From the NCBI RefSeq assembly GCF_023053635.1, contig NC_086177.1, positions 99,978,001 to 100,042,000 of the forward strand: a stretch of DNA of 64,000 nucleotides, written 5' to 3'. Numbering within the stretch: the first letter of the stretch is position 1; every line of letters begins with the position of its first letter. The DNA is from Elgaria multicarinata webbii (lineage: Eukaryota > Chordata > Lepidosauria > Squamata > Anguidae). The notes beneath the pieces are model-generated. The model made no database searches. It saw only the letters and a list, made by a program, of their open reading frames with translations, and was not told the DNA's origin. This document shows, piece by piece, positions 54,558-64,000 of this stretch. Made by a program: the position numbers and the translations under genes.

Positions 54558-55835
54558 GTAAGCGCCAGAAGGGCGAGCTGCCTTTCCGCGCGGGGGTGGG
54601 GGGCGCGCGCGCTTCGGTGGGCACTCGCCACGATCCTCGAGGCGCTTAAGCCGTTGGGGATTGAATTACGGAGAGCGTGATCCGCGTCTTGGAAAACCGG
54701 GGACGGGACGGGACGGGAAGGTAGCCAGCCTGCCTTGGTTCCCATACCGCGAGGCACTTACTCTAGGGAGGAAGCTCTATTTCTTAAACTTCAGTGGAAC
54801 TTCTCTACCTTGTGTAAAGTGTGCGTAATTAGCCGCCTAGAATATCCGGCGTTTAAATGGCAGCCGAATTGGGTGTTCTGAATCATGAGCAAGGAAGGTC
54901 TGAATTACATTACGCAGCCGGCTCCCTCCCTCCCTTATTCTTTCGGCTTAACGGATGCATGGATCGGGACCCTTGTACGGGAGCGGTTGTGGGGAGATGA
55001 GAGAACGTGAAACGACCTGTTCCTAAAGCTTCGGCACGTTTTGAATTTAGTCGACGAAAAGGCTGCGAAACCCGACGTGCGTTTTCTTGGGAAGAAGTCC
55101 CATTAAGCTGGAGGGGGGGGGGCTCCCGAGCAGACACGGGCTTGCGAAAGGGAGCTAACTGGGATCTGGATTGTGTCCACTGCATTAAGACAGCGTTGGT
55201 CCCACGAAAAGATTTGCAAAGCATGGGTGTCAGTGGGAAGAGTATTTCTTAACCTCATTAGGGCATGGTTTTGCCGAGCTGGCCGAAGTTGCAATCTTGG
55301 GCTTGCAAAAGAAGATCGGGTTGCATGGGCAGAAACACGAGGAGCAGATCCCTAAAGAAAGCAGGGCTGAATGTCTGTGTTTTTGTTTTTAAATCCATCT
55401 GGAAACGTCCCCGGTTAACAAAAGGGTTAAGTTTCTCGCCCGTCATCCTCCTCTGTTTTCCGCTCCCCTCCTGCAGAATATAGTACGCAAGCAGGAATTG
55501 GCTGCGACTAGCATAGCTTTCCAAGTTTTCCATGAGGTGTCCTCAGCTCTTTAAATAAAATACACACACACACACAGAGACTGTCTCTGCCTATTTTTCT
55601 AGTCTCATAGAACAGGACTGTAATTGGAGAGACTGGGTTTACTGCTGCCACCTGCTGACTGCAGGCACTTTTATGACACTGTTCCAGAACCTTGCACGAC
55701 CATCCTGACTATGTTTCCTCAGCAGCAGACCCATTAAAACAAACTGGATTGATCTGGAATAAATCCCTGAATGATTGCAGCTGCAAAACCTGGAATTACT
55801 GCGATGATTCTTATTTTTTTTTAAAAAAAAATAGT

Positions 55836-55950
55836 CCACCTAGTGCTCCTCCAGGTCTTTTGGACTACGTCTCCCATCAGCCCCAGGCAGCATGGTTAGT
55901 GGTAAAAGATTGTGAGAGCTGTAGTCCAAAACATCTGGAAGGCATCAGGC
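55836..55950. mobile_element. ACTCCCA fold-back element, copy 16
   Basis: CTCCAGGTCTTTTGGACTAC, GTCTCCCATCAGCCCCAG and GTAGTCCAAAACATCTGG, in TRIB1 intron 1. Confidence 0.75.
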
Positions 55951-56034
55951 GGTCTGCTCCTGAACTGATCTCTTAAACTGATGAAAGCCAGCTTTTGGAT
56001 TACACAGAACTCTTCTTTCAAGTGAAGTTGTCAT

Positions 56035-56100
56035 CATTATTATTATTTATTATTATTATTATTATTCAGCCAGAGTCCAGGGTGCTTCACAAAATACAAG
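56035..56100. repeat. (ATT)n tract with LINE/SINE tail
   Basis: About nine ATT/ATTT units then CAGGGTGCTTCACAAAATAC, a reversed 3' tail fragment. Confidence 0.6.
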
Positions 56101-56697
56101 AGGACAGAAGAAGGGGAAGGAAAGTGATTCAGGGGTAAATGGGGGAAGAAGAGAGCTATCTCTCTCCATCCCCAGCCAGGGAGAATTCTTTCCAGTGGGT
56201 TAGTCTTTCAAGGTTACTGTTGTACTTTTAATTGACTGGCATACTTTCGTTGTGATGATGGGTAGTGATGAACTTGTACAGGCTTTATTTGCAAGGCTGC
56301 TTTTAAATACAGCCGTTTAAAATGGCCCACATGGTCTAAAAAGAGAAAGCGTATCGGTGGGGGAGTGGAGGGCATGATCAGACTTTGCAACAAGTTTCCC
56401 TCTGTCTGAATGTTGCCCCGGTTGGCTGAATGGGAATGATGACATTCTCCGTATGTGGCGTTTTCCAGTCAGGCCTTGGATGTGAGTAACCTAGCAGAGC
56501 TTTGCAGGTCATTGGTAGAACATGACTGGAGTATTGCAAAACACCTGTGAATAAAACATGAGAGGCTTTAAGCCTCTTCTTCCTTTGCTTAAAGGTTTGG
56601 CATGCTCTGAAATTGCAGCTTGATTACCATCACCTTTCTCTGAATCATCACCTTCGTAGACAACTTAGAAGGTGGCTTTTTCTGGCCCCTCTCCTAT

Positions 56698-56766
56698 CAT
56701 AGAATCATAGAATAGTAGAGTTGGAAGGGGCCTATAAGGCCATCGAGTCCAACCCCCTGCTCAATC
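56698..56766 (-). mobile_element. CR1 LINE 3' end (short) in TRIB1 intron 1
   Basis: ATAGAATCATAGAATAGTAG, GTTGGAAGGGGCCTATAAGG and CCAACCCCCTGCTCAA; only about 70 bases. Confidence 0.85.
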
Positions 56767-57189
56767 ATATCCTACTGGAGAGGTGTGTTACCCAAGTGCC
56801 CGGCAGAGAATTGCCAGGAGACATGTACGCAAGCTACACTCATGCATAGTTCCGGTACTTTTGGTGGTAGTGCTCTGGCAGATGGCGTTGTCGAGGCCAG
56901 CCTCCTCAACCTGATGTAGTCCAATGCACCTGGTCAACAACCCCCATCGTTTCCCAGCTGTGGATGAAGTGGGATTCTCTCCCACTATAATAATCTGTGA
57001 GTGTAGAACTAGGGACTGGTAGACATTCCAGGCTGTCGTAGAGCGAAAGGGTGTGATCTTGATGCAATAGCAGCGCCTTGGGTCTGGGAAAGTACAACCA
57101 AGGTAATATTGCACATGGGAACTGCTTTGCTGGATTAGTCCAAAGTGTGACTAGTTCTATCAGTAGCTAGTCGGAATGTCTGTGGTTCT

Positions 57190-57295
57190 GCCTTCCCCAA
57201 CCTGGTATCCTCTAGATGTCTTGGACTTCAACTCCCAGCTTGCCAATGCAGAGGAATCCTGGGAGTTGTAGTCCAAAACAGTCTGGAAAGGCTGC
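57190..57295. mobile_element. ACTCCCA fold-back element, copy 17
   Basis: CTTCCCCAACCTGGTATCCT, TTCAACTCCCAG and TGGGAGTTGTAGTCCAAAAC. Confidence 0.75.
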
Positions 57296-57525
57296 TCTGG
57301 TTGGTCACAATCAGGGCATGGAAGCCTTTCCTGTCTGTCTCAAGCACCTGATATCCTAGGTATACTGCCTCTGTATGTGGAGGCGATTTCCAACTCTTCT
57401 GACTAATAGCTGCTGATGGGTTTGTCATCTTCCATGAATTTAGATAGACTCGTCCGTTCTATTTCAATAGCCAGCATCTGGAACGCATGTGACTTTTCTA
57501 CCAGCTCCCTGCCCTATTTTAACCA

Positions 57526-57645
57526 GGGCGGGATCTACACTACTGCTTTAAAGCACTTTGTAACAGTTTTATAGTGCTTTAAAGCAGTTAAAGCGCTTTT
57601 ATAACTGTTATAAAGCTCTTTAAAGCAGTAGTGTAGATTCGGCCC
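57526..57645. mobile_element. Fold-back element, 120 bp, TRIB1 intron 1
   Basis: GATCTACACTACTGCTTTAA at the left is mirrored by TTAAAGCAGTAGTGTAGAT at the right, with an inner palindrome around AGCGCTTTTATAAC. Ends GGGCGGG / TCGGCCC resemble the element at 45606. Confidence 0.7.
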
Positions 57646-57704
57646 AGGACTCTGTTCCCCCTTTGTTGCGACTTGAGTAACCCTTCCTCAATGTGTGACT
57701 GAGG

Positions 57705-57800
57705 CTGCAATCCTATACCCAGTTACCTGGGCGTAAGCTTCATTGAACTCAAGTGGGACTTGCTTCTGAGGAGACATGCATGGGGTTGGTTGCACTGTTA
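57705..57800. mobile_element. TGCAATCCTA fold-back repeat, copy 3
   Basis: GGCTGCAATCCTATACCCAG, GGGACTTGCTTCTGAGG and ACATGCATGGGGTTGGTTGC. Confidence 0.6.
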
Positions 57801-57971
57801 ATGGATGACCCCCCCCCCATCGTACTTATTTTTCCATATGAGGATGATTAAGATTGTGAAGACTTTTGTCAGCCTCCACCATGGGTGTGCAATTCCTGCC
57901 CCCTTCCTTTCCTGCTGTAAAAGCCCTTTAGTTTAATCCCGATTCTGTCTCCCTCTTGATCCTCCTTCCAG

Positions 57972-58264
57972 GTCTTCCCCCTCAAACACTACCAGGACAA
58001 AATCCGGCCTTACATCCAGCTGCCATCCCACCGGAACATCACGGGCATTGTGGAAGTGATTCTCGGGGAAACCAAGGCCTACGTCTTCTTCGACAAGGAC
58101 TTTGGCGACATGCATTCCTACGTCAGGAGCTGCAAGCGTCTGCCGGAGCAGGAGGCGGCCCGACTCTTCAAGCAGATCGTCTCGGCAGTCGCTCACTGCC
58201 ACCAGTCGGCCATCGTGTTGGGAGACCTCAAACTCAGGAAATTTGTGTTTTCTAGCGAAGAAAG
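57972..58264 (+). CDS. TRIB1: TRIB1 exon 2: pseudokinase N-lobe and catalytic-loop region
   Basis: This 293-nt exon follows CCTCCTTCCAG and ends at AG|GTGAGC in phase 2. It reads [20 protein letters not shown], then [78 protein letters not shown]. It is nearly identical to recalled human TRIB1. The kinase HRD triad is replaced by the tribbles-type LGDLKLRKF, a hallmark of this pseudokinase family. Differences from human are few: H-R for H-S before NITG, and CKRLPEQE for RKRLREEE in the helix before AARLF. The region belongs to the fold that docks C/EBP-alpha and responds to COP1 binding. Intron 1 is 3.4 kb. Confidence 0.97.
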
Positions 58265-58340
58265 GTGAGCAGCGGGGTTGCAGGTTTCCTCTGTGAAATG
58301 TGCTTTGGGGCAGCGGCGGGGAGTATCTCTCTTTTAAAAT

Positions 58341-58438
58341 CTTCCCCAACCTGGTGGCGTCCAGTTGTTTTGGACTTCAGCTCCCATCAGCCCCAGCCAG
58401 CATGGGCAGGAAACCTGAGAGTTGGAGTCCAAGAAAGC
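58341..58438. mobile_element. ACTCCCA fold-back element, copy 18
   Basis: CTTCCCCAACCTGGTGGCGT, GCTCCCATCAGCCCCAGCC and GAGTTGGAGTCCAAG; it starts 76 bases after TRIB1 exon 2. Confidence 0.75.
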
Positions 58439-61400
58439 TGCTTTACAGTATTTATAGTTTGAACAGAAGGCCACCTTAGAGCAAGGGAAGGTAGGGTGGC
58501 GGGTTAAAGCCACATGTTTCATTCCTAGTCCCCTTTGCTACAGGTTGTGCTCCTTCAGACCCTTGTATTCTGTAGCTACAGGCCAGGTTTGGTCCATGAG
58601 CTATTAATTACTTACTTGTACTGTAAAATCATACTACTGTTCTGGCTGGTAGAGATGCCTCTTTAGAATAGGAGAAAGGCAACAGACCTCAAGTGTGATC
58701 CATTTAGGAGATGCTGGTTACAATGCAAGTTAAGTTTGTATAGTTTTTGTTTATTTATTTTATTTTTTAAAAAAATTTTTATTGTGAATATCAACAAACA
58801 AAACAGAAATACATCGAGAAAAATGGGGGGGGGTGGAACCATAGATTGTGTGTTCTTTCTATGCACAGTATCTAATAATAATACTTGATATATGTATATG
58901 AGATATATGTATCACAGTAATCCTTAAAACAGGCCTGCAGTATTATACCCATAGTGCAGTTGTGGGGAGTGGGGTTACAACTCAAAGGCTATCTACTGTG
59001 TTTATGACCGGCACAAGATGTGAACCTAGGATTTCAAAACTCAGCTTCTTCTGCAGTTTACTATATTAGTTATGTTATGTGAACATCTGTTTGGCTTCTG
59101 ACAAGGCTCCAAAGAGGTGCTACACTGAAGAATGTCCGTGTGTCCAGTGGGACTTTTGACTTTGAGCAGCGGCGGCAGACAGATACACACCCATGTCATA
59201 TCACAACCCAACCACTGCGTCCATGTTCAAAGCCTCCCCTGGAGTCCATTGAACTAGTTGGGCAATTCTTTGGATCTTGGCCCCTTGCCCAGTATTCTCT
59301 TTGGAGCACTTTCTCCATGGGAAGTCCATGAATTTCAATTACTCCCCCAGGGAGATCGCGGAGCCTGCTAAAAAGCGGATGTGTTGCCTTTTAGCTTTAG
59401 ATGGGGATCTCTAAGCCACTTAAGGGCATTTTTGCACATTTCGCCTGCCGCAGTTATTGGAGGAAAAAAGTATATAGTCATGTACGAAGATGGCATATGC
59501 TCCTGTTTTGCCACAGGTTTATGAGTTGCGAATTTGTTACTAAATCCTGGTGTATGTGGGTGTGATTAAATTAAACCTTGTGGGGTATTTCTACATGATG
59601 CATTTCCTCTGATATCCATTTATAAGCAAGCGGCCTATGTGAAGTAGTTTGCAAGCTGCAGCAATTGGAAGCAAACCGGTTTAAGACTGATCAGGATTGA
59701 GAGCTAGATTGTAAGGCAGAGTACTCTGATGTTAAGATGAATGGAGTCCCACTGAAATGGTTGGGATTGAATTATTTTGAATCCAAAATGGTTTCCTCTT
59801 GGTTGAGTTGTGTTGGATGGTTACTTGGCTCTCATACAAGAACACCGGCTTAACTGGTTTGTGGATTGCACTGTTCCTGTGTGGCCTCAGTCTGATTATA
59901 GGTTTAGGTGTCTGGTACCTAAGTTAAACTGTAGTGTACCTTAAGTGTCACACTTTCAAGTGAATTAATATTTGGGCACAAACCGTTAATGAGAATTGTG
60001 TTAAAGGCATGGCATTGATGGGTGTGTGTGTGTGTTACGGACTGCTTCTGCAAACAGGCGTGTGTCCTTGTAATTTCATTACTCTTGGTAGTTCCGACAC
60101 TTCACAGTAGTGTTGCATTACAATTCCAGTAACTTGAGCCACAGTTAACACTAACCAGAGTTCGAAGTGGTTAGTGCCTGAGCAAATGCAGTGTGAATCC
60201 ACATTTCTGGAAAGGAAGGGGGAAATGTGTGAGAGGGAGTTGTGCCTTAGTGAATCTTGCCCTGAATTGCCAGCCATGGTTTTCAGGGAGCCGGTATTAC
60301 ATCTACACCAGACCAAAAAGTGGCCTGAGCTGCACAGCTGAATTGGGGTGGATGGGGGTGTTGGTGGTTTTTTAGGATTGGTTGTGGCTTTTTGGCACAG
60401 TGGAGGTAGATACTGATGCATTGAAGCAGATTTTGCAAAACTCGCTCCTTGAAGATCACTGTAGCTGGGTGACATGTGGGCAGCCCTTAATAGGTGTGAA
60501 AATGCATCCCATTTGAACTCTGTGGGAGTTCTGCTTTTGACATCAGCAGAAACAATTTCACACTCCAGCGCTGCAAACCAGGCATCGCTTTGAAGTGATG
60601 CCATTGCTGCCTGTGGATCATGGGCAGTGTGTCATTTGCAAACTTTAGCCTTATCTTGGGTGTGTTTGGTTTTCTTTTTTAACCCTCCCGATGATTCCAG
60701 TGATTTCTTTTTGATAGGGTAGTAGCCGGCTTGATAGACCTTGATTGTTCTGTGTTCCCTCCCCAAGCCATAGTCCCCAGCATAGAATCTGGGTTCTCTG
60801 ATCTGCTTCTGGGCCTGCACAGAAGCCTCCAAAGAGATTGGAGAATCTATTCCCAGGCACCAGCACAGCCAGGAACTCTGAAGTTTCAGGTCAGCCCAAC
60901 AGAGGTGGCAGAGAGCTGCTTTGGATACCTCTGTGTCCATTTCACACACATGCACACACACACCTCAGTGTCATGGTACCAAGTTCTGCATATTTCCTGC
61001 ACCTAATGCTTCCCGCACCCTTGCAGGCTTAGGACTTCTGAATAGCAGTTACAGGGAGAACATTATAGAGACGGGCCTGCAGGGGAGAGCCCTCTATTGT
61101 GAGCTAGATGGAACGCTGATCTGATCCAACTCTTGCACACATTCTTCTGTTTAATGCTGAATCTGTTTTTGCTGTAAAGAAAGATCAGCAGGCCAAATTT
61201 TAACAAGGTGTCTTAAACAAATGGGTACACAGGTACAACAACACCAATTTGCAGTTGGTCTTAAAAAAGAAGAAGAGAGTAATTAATCATAATAATTGGG
61301 ATGGGTTGGGAAGATCATAGAGCTCTGCTTATGAAAAAAAAGGGGTGGCTTGGGGTGGCACAGTGGGACATCTGTCCCAGGAGGTGAGTGAACCTGCCTT

Positions 61401-61471
61401 CCTGGCTGGGGGATTATGGGAGTTTCTGTAGTCTAACACATCTGGAAGGCACCAGGTTAGGAAAGGCTGGT
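61401..61471. mobile_element. ACTCCCA fold-back element, copy 19 (partial)
   Basis: ATGGGAGTTTCTGTAGTC and GGCACCAGGTTAGGAAAGGC form the right arm. Confidence 0.55.
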
Positions 61472-61689
61472 GGGCATAGTGGACTGAGCTCATCTCTTGC
61501 GGAAACAGGTAGCTGGTTGTGATTTAAGGACAGCAGACAAAACAAGCTTCCTCTTCCCATGGGCCAAGAGGCTCAAGATCAGCCCATGCCGGAAGTGCTA
61601 CTGGGGAAAGTTATGGGATGGCGTGATCAAACACCAGAAATAAGGATTCCTTGTCACCCGGCAGGCCCTCAGACGCAGCACTTTCTCCG

Positions 61690-61697
61690 TGACGTCA
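61690..61697. promoter_or_regulatory. Perfect CRE palindrome TGACGTCA, TRIB1 intron 2
   Basis: Canonical CREB/ATF site between a fold-back fragment and a SINE. Function is inferred from the motif only. Confidence 0.4.
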
Positions 61698-61737
61698 GTT
61701 CACCCGTTCAGCTACGAGTCATCTGGTGCTCGGGACG

Positions 61738-61932
61738 TACAATGTAGGAAGCTGCCTTCTGCTGAGTCAGGCCCTTGATCCCTCTAGCCCAGTATTGTCG
61801 ACACTGACTGGCAGCAGCTCTCCAGGGTTTCAGGCAGGAGTTTTTCCTCACCCTATCTGGAGAAGCCGGGGATCAAACCTGAGACCTTCTGCCTGCAAAG
61901 CAGGTGCTCTACCACTGAGCTACGGCCCATCC
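61738..61932 (-). mobile_element. tRNA-headed SINE, second family
   Basis: On the minus strand it begins with a tRNA-like head: GTAGCTCAGTGGTAGAGC (A box, + coordinates 61906-61922) and GGTTTGATCCC (B box, 61869-61879), with an anticodon-arm-like CTGCTTTGCAGGCAG. The body TGCTGCCAGTCAGTGTCGAC and tail CAGAAGGCAGCTTCCTACAT follow. The head resembles tRNA-Ala. This is a SINE, not a tRNA gene, because it continues past the tRNA end. Confidence 0.8.
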
Positions 61933-62089
61933 ACCCTAGTAATTAAGTGCTGGATGTGTGTCTGTGGCAGTCTCCCCACCCACCCCCACGATAGTAAGTC
62001 AGGGTTGGAGTCTCTAGTGAGATAATTATGCCCCCTTCCTTCTCTTCCCCCCACCCAGCATTTTTTTTTTATTGCTAATGTAGCAGAAA

Positions 62090-62900
62090 GAACACGTTGA
62101 CCTATAAAACTGGCAACTGCCTCTCCTTGAAGGGAAGCGGTTGTATGTTTGATAAACCGAACCGCTTGCTGAAAGAGCAGATTGCACCCGGCGCTTCTAA
62201 TTTGGAAACCGAGCCTTGCTTAGAGCCCCTGTCGTATGCTTTGGGTTTGGTAACCGGAGGGTTAAGCAACGCCAGGCAAGACTTTAGCCTCGCAAGCACA
62301 GGTGCAGAGTTTGGATGCCCCGTCAGCCAGTTGGAGGGCAGGCAGGGTAGATTGAGTCATATTTTCCGTTTACAGAACCCAGCGGTGTGTTGTGTGCAGG
62401 GCGGGGGACGGGTTGGCGAGGAGGGAGCGCTTGCTTTAGGACAGGAAGGTCACCCTGAGGACAGCGAGCAATCGATGCGTTTTTACAGGCCAACAAACCT
62501 TCAAGGAAGGCCGCAAGCACAACGGTCAGGAACTGTGGGATATCTCATTGGCTCGTGCAAAAACAATCCAGTAGCATAAAGCTCTGGAAATAGGATGTTT
62601 GCATAAAAGCCGTGTAACCTGCAAGGCCAGTTTTTTGCAGGGGGGGGCAAATATCTGCACAAAAAAGTTATGACTATTTCAGGAACAAAAGGGATGTGGG
62701 TTTTGGCTGTGACCCACGAGCCGGTGAAACCTTGACGTCACCAGGACACAACTGGCTTCAGCCCAAGATTTCTGCCCTGCGAATCTGGCTTGGCTGTGTT
62801 GAAGTCTTCGGGGTGGCTGTCGGATGTGTATTGCTCGATTACTGTCCGTTCAGTGACTTCCAAAGCTGGAATGTGTGAACGGAATCCATGGAAGAGTGTA
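62090..62900. promoter_or_regulatory. Unique CpG-retaining block in TRIB1 intron 2
   Basis: About 800 bases with no recognised repeat and noticeably more CpGs than the rest of the intron (TAACCGGAGGG, GCACCCGGCGC, GGGACGGGTTGGCGAGG). An open frame of 160 codons on the + strand begins near 62097 but has no splice signals or family resemblance and is taken as chance. A perfect CRE lies inside at 62733. May be an enhancer or alternative promoter. Confidence 0.3.
62733..62740. promoter_or_regulatory. Perfect CRE palindrome TGACGTCA, second in TRIB1 intron 2
   Basis: Lies 1,043 bases downstream of the first site, within the CpG-retaining block. Confidence 0.45.
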
Positions 62901-63644
62901 TTGTGCATGCACGACTAGGGGTTGTATCCAGTTTAACACTACTGCTAACGTAAATTACTTTGCGCTAGAGTAAGTGGTCTCTGGCGCAACATGAATAGCG
63001 TCTGCTGGCATGATGGAATCCCCCAGAAATCCCGTTGTCCCACCAAACGCTATTGGCATGGCGGTGGAAGTTCTTTACGCCAGCACAACGTAATTGACAT
63101 TGGTGGTATTGTCTCGTTGGATACTGCCCTCATTCAGCAGTGGTCTGTTCACACATACAAGTCACTCATGGTTGTTGCTGTTATTCCGAGATGGCTGCGT
63201 AGGCAGTGCTAAGTCCCAGGGAGCAACAACCGTAGATTTACCTTGGAATAGTTTTGGCCAGAGATATATATATTGCACCTTCGTAAGTGAGATTGTGGCC
63301 AGTGGGTGGTATTAGCAGCTGTTCCCAAGAGCTGGCTCATTGAATCGCGAGTTGCCAACTCTCACAGGTGCATCACTTGATGTCTTGTCACTTGATGACT
63401 CTTGGCTCAGTATGTGAGCAGCCTCATTTAAAAGGACTTGTGTGTTGACTTGTCATTTGGTGAGTGATCACAAAAGTCCTGTCTGTGGCATTTGATCTAT
63501 AATGGCTAACTCATAGTGGAAGCCGCTTCTCGATGCTACACTCAACTGGAGATGAATATACGTGTATGAACCAGTCATCAATGGGTGGTCTGTTTTTTCA
63601 TGATACTCGCATGTTAACTAAGTGTAAAAGCTTTGAGCAATTCT

Positions 63645-63742
63645 TAACCCTTATGGACAAGTTGTTATTTACTGTTTTACTCTGTACAGCACCATGTACA
63701 TTGATGGTGCTATATAAATAAATAATAATAATAATAATACTT
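63645..63742 (+). mobile_element. L2-type 3' tail ending in (AAT)n
   Basis: GTTATTTACTGTTTTACTCT, GCACCATGTACATTGATGG and TATATAAATAAATAATAATA; it ends 115 bases before TRIB1 exon 3. Confidence 0.65.
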
Positions 63743-63856
63743 CAGTAAAGGTTGGCATCATTTGGAGATGGGTTGTATGGAAGTGTTGCATTTACTCTGT
63801 GCTGACTACTGGCATGGCTGAGTAAACTCATGTGTTTGGCCTCTTCTCTTCTCCAG

Positions 63857-64000
63857 GATGCAGCTGAGACTAGAAAGCTTGGAAGACACTCACATCATCA
63901 AAGGGGAGGACGATGCATTGTCGGACAAGCACGGCTGCCCAGCCTACGTCAGTCCAGAAATCCTAAACACCACAGGGACCTATTCTGGGAAATCGGCTGA
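63857..64000 (+). CDS. TRIB1: TRIB1 exon 3, 5' part (cut by window end)
   Basis: After TTCTCTTCTCCAG the exon starts with one base that completes the split Arg codon, then reads [47 protein letters not shown] and leaves the window. Human TRIB1 reads [20 protein letters not shown] at the same place. SLE stands where active kinases have the metal-binding DFG, confirming the pseudokinase character. [10 protein letters not shown] is the APE-region equivalent. The rest of the C-lobe, the MEK1-binding site and the C-terminal COP1-binding motif lie beyond the window. One coding difference is Met for Thr at the exon junction. Confidence 0.97.
   Translation, partial: DAAETRKLGRHSHHQRGGRCIVGQARLPSLRQSRNPKHHRDLFWEIG

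Larger units (their letters stand above)
53430..54740. promoter_or_regulatory. TRIB1: TRIB1 CpG island and promoter region
   Basis: This is the only strongly CpG-dense stretch in the window; base composition turns GC-rich near 53430 and relaxes after about 54740. It spans the likely core promoter, 5' UTR, TRIB1 exon 1 and the first 180 bases of intron 1. No TATA box is visible at a sensible distance from the start codon, which suits a dispersed CpG-island promoter. Several long open frames on both strands here are products of GC-rich codon bias, not genes. A CT dinucleotide run lies at about 53630-53651. Confidence 0.85.
54558..57971 (+). other. TRIB1: TRIB1 intron 1 (3.4 kb)
   Basis: GTAAGC donor and TTCCAG acceptor, phase 0. 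The first 600 bases are CpG-rich and unique; the rest carries the listed fold-back, CR1 and tail fragments. Confidence 0.9.
58265..63856 (+). other. TRIB1: TRIB1 intron 2 (5.6 kb)
   Basis: GTGAGC donor and TCTCCAG acceptor, phase 2. 58443-61400 has no clear repeat except an AT-rich LINE-like tail at about 58745-58805 and a short (GT)n near 60020. 62900-63644 is unassigned. Confidence 0.9.

Noticed and set aside
60035-60604. 189-codon frame on the minus strand in TRIB1 intron 2
   Set aside because: No recognisable motif and no promoter or splice signals; composition is ordinary non-coding.
61860-61925. tRNA-Ala-like sequence on the minus strand
   Set aside because: A and B boxes are present but the sequence continues into a SINE body and tail, and the B box has T for C. 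It is a SINE head.
62097-62579. 160-codon open frame in TRIB1 intron 2
   Set aside because: Lies in an intron, does not begin with a supported start or splice site, and resembles no protein.
1-64000. CRISPR array, operon or bacterial-type system
   Set aside because: Repeats are microsatellites, LINEs, SINEs and fold-back transposons in a vertebrate context with spliced genes; no spaced direct-repeat array exists.

Overview
The window looks like genomic DNA from a squamate reptile, most likely a lizard. The evidence is two split vertebrate genes with GT-AG introns, a CpG-depleted background with one strong CpG island, and a dense mix of CR1-type and L2-type LINE fragments, tRNA-derived SINEs, fold-back DNA transposons and CA/GATA/AAT microsatellites. 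The clade call is an inference from repeat composition; no species can be named.

Two host genes are recognised, both on the + strand. The first is the 3' end of NSMCE2, the SUMO E3 ligase subunit of the SMC5/6 complex. Its last three coding exons (25138-25241, 29382-29488, 38060-38174) encode the whole SP-RING zinc-binding domain, and a polyadenylation signal lies at 38442. The second is TRIB1 (tribbles pseudokinase 1). Exon 1 (ATG at 54168) sits in a CpG island, exon 2 is 57972-58264, and exon 3 starts at 63857 and runs off the window. This NSMCE2-TRIB1 order and orientation matches human 8q24. The two genes do not obviously work together: one serves genome stability and the other is a substrate adaptor for COP1-dependent protein degradation. 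Their adjacency is conserved synteny.

Layout: 1-25137 is presumed NSMCE2 intron, full of repeats, with one unique AT-rich stretch near 6300-6560 that may be a conserved non-coding element. 25138-38470 holds the NSMCE2 3' exons and introns. 38470-53430 is intergenic and repeat-rich: an L2-type LINE, CR1 ends, six-member fold-back family copies, hAT-like elements, a GAA/GAG tract and a minisatellite. 53430-54740 is the TRIB1 promoter, 5' UTR and exon 1. 54558-57971 and 58265-63856 are TRIB1 introns 1 and 2; intron 2 holds two perfect CRE palindromes.

The repeats preserve readable insertion history: a hAT inside a LINE with a perfect 8-bp target duplication, a CR1 inside a small fold-back element, a fold-back element inside a SINE, and a Harbinger-like element flanked by TAA. 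No novel gene system was found. The points most worth checking are an Arg in the NSMCE2 SP-RING Cys-x-His motif, a 62-codon upstream ORF ahead of TRIB1, a transposon fragment in the TRIB1 promoter, and the CRE pair in intron 2. Gene identities rest on recalled human protein sequences, since no search could be run.
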